Part shown: positions 61,173 to 64,000 of the stretch, piece after piece | Position numbering within the stretch: the first letter of the stretch is position 1 | How the letters are laid out: each line of letters begins with the position of its first letter | Origin: Verrucomicrobiia bacterium | GTDB lineage: Bacteria > Verrucomicrobiota > Verrucomicrobiia > Limisphaerales > UBA8199 | DNA: 64,000 nt | Reading direction: 5' to 3' | NCBI GenBank assembly: GCA_035946615.1 | Contig: DASYZB010000125.1 | Location: 1 to 64,000 of the forward strand | Made by a program: the position numbers and the translations under genes | The notes under the pieces: model-generated | Seen by the model: only the letters and a program-made list of their open reading frames with translations | Told to the model about the DNA's origin: nothing | Database searches by the model: none

Positions 61173-64000
61173 ATGAGCACGAACATCGAGCGGCTGGAAG
61201 CCCTGTTTAGTCGGGCTATCGAGTTTCGCCCCGAGGAGCGCGCCGCCTTTCTGGCCGGCGCTTGTGGCCAGGACGCGGCCCTGCTGGCGCGAGTCGGGGC
61301 CCTGCTTCAAGCTCATGAGGCCAGCGAAGGGATTCTGCTCGAACAGCCCCGCAAGGAACCGGGTGGGACGCTGGGCGGCGAAAAGCCAGGCGACCGCATT
61401 GGCCGCTACAAACTCTTGCAGCAGATCGGCGAGGGCGGCTGTGGGGTGGTCTATATGGCCGAACAGGCGGAGCCGGTGCGGCGCAGGGTGGCTATCAAGG
61501 TCATCAAGCTGGGCATGGACACGCGGCAGGTGATCGCTCGATTCGAAGCCGAACGCCAGGCCCTGGCGCTCATGGACCATCCCAATATTGCCAGGGTACT
61601 CGACGCCGGCACGACCCAGACTGGCCGGCCTTACTTTGTTATGGAGTTGGTGCGCGGGGTCAAAATAACCGATTATTGCGACGAAAACGCTCTTACTACC
61701 CCGCAACGGATTGACTTGTTCACGCAGGCCTGCCGGGCGATTCAACACGCCCACCAAAAGGGCATTATCCACCGTGACATCAAGCCCTCGAACATCCTGG
61801 TCACCCTTCACGACGGCGTGCCGGTGCCCAAGGTCATTGATTTTGGCATTGCCAAGGCTACTGAAGGCCGATTGACCGACCAAACGCTCTTTACCTCTTT
61901 CGACCAGTTCATCGGAACACCGGCCTACATGAGCCCGGAGCAGGCGGAGCTTAAGGGACTGGATGTGGACACACGCACCGATATCTACTCTCTTGGGGTC
62001 CTGCTCTACGAATTATTGACCGGTAAGACCCCCTTTGACCCAAAGGAACTACTCGAGGCGGGTCTCGATGAGATGCGCCGAACGATTCGAGAGAAGGAAC
62101 CGCTCCGCCCTTCGACACGTCTGGCCATGGAATTGGCAAAAGCCCAACCCATACAGCGGGAGACGCGGGCTTTAAAGCCGCAAGCAAAACCCCAAGAGCA
62201 AAACCCCGAGATGGACGCAGTGGCTTTCCGCTGGCTGCTCCAGAGGAAGGAATTGATCAAGGTCCTTCGCGGGGACCTGGATTGGATCGTGATGAAGTGC
62301 CTCGAGAAGGACCGCACGCGCCGTTATGAAACAGCTAATGGCCTGGCGATGGACCTCCAGCGGCATTTGAACAGCGAGCCGGTCGTGGCGCGGCCCCCCA
62401 GCAATCTGTATCGATTCCGGAAACTAGTTCGGCGCAACAAGTTGGTCTTTGTGGGCATTGCCGCTGCCGCCTCGGCGTTAGTGGCCGGTACCGTGGGTAG
62501 CACCTGGGAGGCGACCCGCGCCAGGCGAGCCGAGCGCGCACAAGGCCGGCTGCGGGCTGAGGCCGACACGGCCCGCGCGGGCGAAGCCAAACAACGCGCG
62601 GCGGCCGAACAGCACCTCTATGACGCTCTGTTGGGCGAAGCGCGGGCGAAGCAATTGACCGGCGCTGCCGGACAACGCTTCGAAAGCCTGGACGCTCTCA
62701 GCAAGGCAGCGGCGATTCGCAATTCAACCGATTTGAGCGACGCGGCAGCAGCCGCGTTTGCGCTGCCCGATCTGCGCGACCAAAAAAAATGGCGTTTCCC
62801 GGCTCATTGGGTCGCTGAAAACGTTTGCTTTGATGAGCTATTCGGGTTGTATGCCTACCGGACTCTTTTGGGCATCAGCGTTCGTCGCGTTCAGGATGAC
62901 CAGGCGCTGGCCTTCCTGCCCGTGAAGGACGTCGAGGATATGTCCAGCCAGCTTCTGGCTCACCAGTTTGATCCCCGAAGCCGCTATTTTGCCGCATCGT
63001 GCCTGACGCGCGACCGCGGGTGGCGCTGCCGGGTTTGGGACTTATCCCGCGCCGGCGCTTTGGTGCTCGATGTGCCCAGCGCCGGCTATCCGGGCTTCAC
63101 GCCAGACGGCCAGGCTATCGCGGTGGTGAATCCAGATGGCACGGTTTCGGTCAAGGAGATTGACTCGGGCAAAGACCTTAAGCGATTTCGCATCGATGGC
63201 AGCCTGGACAGGCTCCGATTCAGCCCTGATGGCGCCAGGCTGGCCGGCCTGCGAGAAGGCAGTTCTGTGGTGAGGATTTGCGATGCAGCTTCCGGAGCGG
63301 TCGTCACGTCCCTTCTGTCTTCGGGAGCGCTCACTGTTTTTGCTTGGAATCACGATGGGACCCTGCTGGCGACGGGAGCCGAAGATGGCCGGATTGAGCT
63401 TTGGGACGCGCAGTCCGGCCGCCTGCAGGCGCGCCTTGACGGCCACGAAAGCCGAGTCACGGTGCTGGCCTTTTCGCATCAGGGAGATTTGCTGGCCAGC
63501 GAGGGTTGGGACAGCACGCTGCGTCTCTGGGATTTAACGAGGGACCGGCAAGCGCTGGTATATCGAACCCAGGATACCGACCTCCATTTCAGCCCGGATG
63601 ATAGCACGCTGGGATACACGGTTGAAGGTGAAACCAGCAAGCTCCTCGAAGTGGCCCACACCACCAGTTATCAACGTCTCCTTGGCAGTGGAGAAGCACG
63701 CAGATCATGGGGTGCAGACTTCTCCCCGGATGAGCGCCTCCTCGCGGTCAGTACTATCAACGGCGTTGTTGTCTGGGATGCTATGGCTGGCAAGGAAATC
63801 GGCTTTGTACAAACCACCCCATGCCACTCGGCGCATTTTCAGACCAACGGAGGCTTGAGCCTGGTCGCCAGCACCGAAGCCGGGCTGTACCGGTGGCCGC
63901 TGGATTTCCAGTCCACCGTGAGCGGCTCGGTCCTGCGGGTCAGAGCGCCTCAAATCATGTTGGGTGAGAAAGCATTTCGCTATTCGGCGCTGGATCGTGG
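61173..64000 (+). CDS. Transmembrane Ser/Thr protein kinase with WD40-like sensor domain (3' end beyond the window)
   Basis: The frame is open from ATG 61173 to the window end (at least 942 residues). Residues ~10-75 are a helical lead. The kinase domain follows: glycine loop IGEGGCGVVY at ~84-93, K109 in VAIKVIK, the HRDIKPSN catalytic loop with D202, and DFGIAK with D223. One membrane segment (LVFVGIAAAASALVAGTVG, ~424-445) is followed by a coiled-coil linker (EADTARAGEAKQRAAAEQHL). WD40-like blades follow, for example LLATGAEDGRIELWDAQSG and DLLASEGWDSTLRLWDL. It probably senses a signal outside the membrane and controls the ECF factor upstream. Confidence 0.92.
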   Translation, partial: MSTNIERLEALFSRAIEFRPEERAAFLAGACGQDAALLARVGALLQAHEASEGILLEQPRKEPGGTLGGEKPGDRIGRYKLLQQIGEGGCGVVYMAEQAEPVRRRVAIKVIKLGMDTRQVIARFEAERQALALMDHPNIARVLDAGTTQTGRPYFVMELVRGVKITDYCDENALTTPQRIDLFTQACRAIQHAHQKGIIHRDIKPSNILVTLHDGVPVPKVIDFGIAKATEGRLTDQTLFTSFDQFIGTPAYMSPEQAELKGLDVDTRTDIYSLGVLLYELLTGKTPFDPKELLEAGLDEMRRTIREKEPLRPSTRLAMELAKAQPIQRETRALKPQAKPQEQNPEMDAVAFRWLLQRKELIKVLRGDLDWIVMKCLEKDRTRRYETANGLAMDLQRHLNSEPVVARPPSNLYRFRKLVRRNKLVFVGIAAAASALVAGTVGSTWEATRARRAERAQGRLRAEADTARAGEAKQRAAAEQHLYDALLGEARAKQLTGAAGQRFESLDALSKAAAIRNSTDLSDAAAAAFALPDLRDQKKWRFPAHWVAENVCFDELFGLYAYRTLLGISVRRVQDDQALAFLPVKDVEDMSSQLLAHQFDPRSRYFAASCLTRDRGWRCRVWDLSRAGALVLDVPSAGYPGFTPDGQAIAVVNPDGTVSVKEIDSGKDLKRFRIDGSLDRLRFSPDGARLAGLREGSSVVRICDAASGAVVTSLLSSGALTVFAWNHDGTLLATGAEDGRIELWDAQSGRLQARLDGHESRVTVLAFSHQGDLLASEGWDSTLRLWDLTRDRQALVYRTQDTDLHFSPDDSTLGYTVEGETSKLLEVAHTTSYQRLLGSGEARRSWGADFSPDERLLAVSTINGVVVWDAMAGKEIGFVQTTPCHSAHFQTNGGLSLVASTEAGLYRWPLDFQSTVSGSVLRVRAPQIMLGEKAFRYSALDR

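Overview
This 64-kb window looks like a chromosomal segment of a free-living, GC-rich member of the PVC superphylum, most likely Verrucomicrobiota (Pedosphaera/Limisphaera-like). The placement is inferred from gene content: a large secreted dehydrogenase/HEAT/cytochrome-c protein of the planctomycete-verrucomicrobial type, an ECF sigma factor followed by a transmembrane Ser/Thr kinase with a WD40-like sensor, an S46 dipeptidyl-peptidase, a myo-inositol oxygenase, many secreted proteins, and widely spaced genes with palindromic repeats between them. No rRNA, CRISPR array or prophage is visible.

Layout. 0-5.4 kb: 5' end of moeA, a BlaI-type repressor with a two-operator promoter and a secreted Ig-like protein, the ridA/MGMT-like/rmuC run, and small stress-type genes (DUF2934, DUF6496). 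5.6-10.1 kb: gatA, a secreted C45-type Ntn hydrolase, an orphan antitoxin-like gene and a secreted aldose 1-epimerase. 10.2-14.4 kb: a decayed stretch with a CAU-anticodon tRNA, three gene remnants and the arsenosugar genes (arsS plus a fused glycosyltransferase). 14.5-17.9 kb: a sugar-type ABC binding protein and permease without an ATPase, then myo-inositol oxygenase. 18.3-24 kb: the nusA-infB-rbfA-nrnA operon behind a structured leader.

24-37.4 kb: a secreted FN3/heme protein, a DUF4185-like protein, the large cytochrome-bearing dehydrogenase, a PPi-type phosphofructokinase, the C-terminal half of a split CarB, an OPT transporter and a Sel1-repeat protein with a DUF4241-like N-terminus. 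37.6-38.9 kb: an insertion sequence whose transposase carries a nonsense codon. 39-43.9 kb: an S46 peptidase converging on the gcvT-gcvH-glutaredoxin-lipA operon. 44-50.9 kb: a sulfite-reductase-type flavoprotein, a SulP transporter, and a YfhO/TSUP pair. 51-64 kb: secA, a second phosphofructokinase, a secreted protein of unknown function, a SNF2-family helicase, and the ECF sigma/kinase pair that runs off the window.

Themes. Several operons are coherent: translation/RNA processing; glycine cleavage plus lipoylation; arsenosugar synthesis; possible inositol uptake and oxidation. Against this are six gene remnants (HATPase, SpoIIAA-like, TVP38, DUF3782, DUF4258, transposase) and at least three families of intergenic palindromic repeats. 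I found no clearly new multi-gene system. The most unusual loci are the BlaI/Ig-like module without BlaR1, the fused arsenosugar glycosyltransferase with a TVP38 relic, the split CarB, the two phosphofructokinases with altered active-site signatures, and the dispersed ~50-bp palindromic element.
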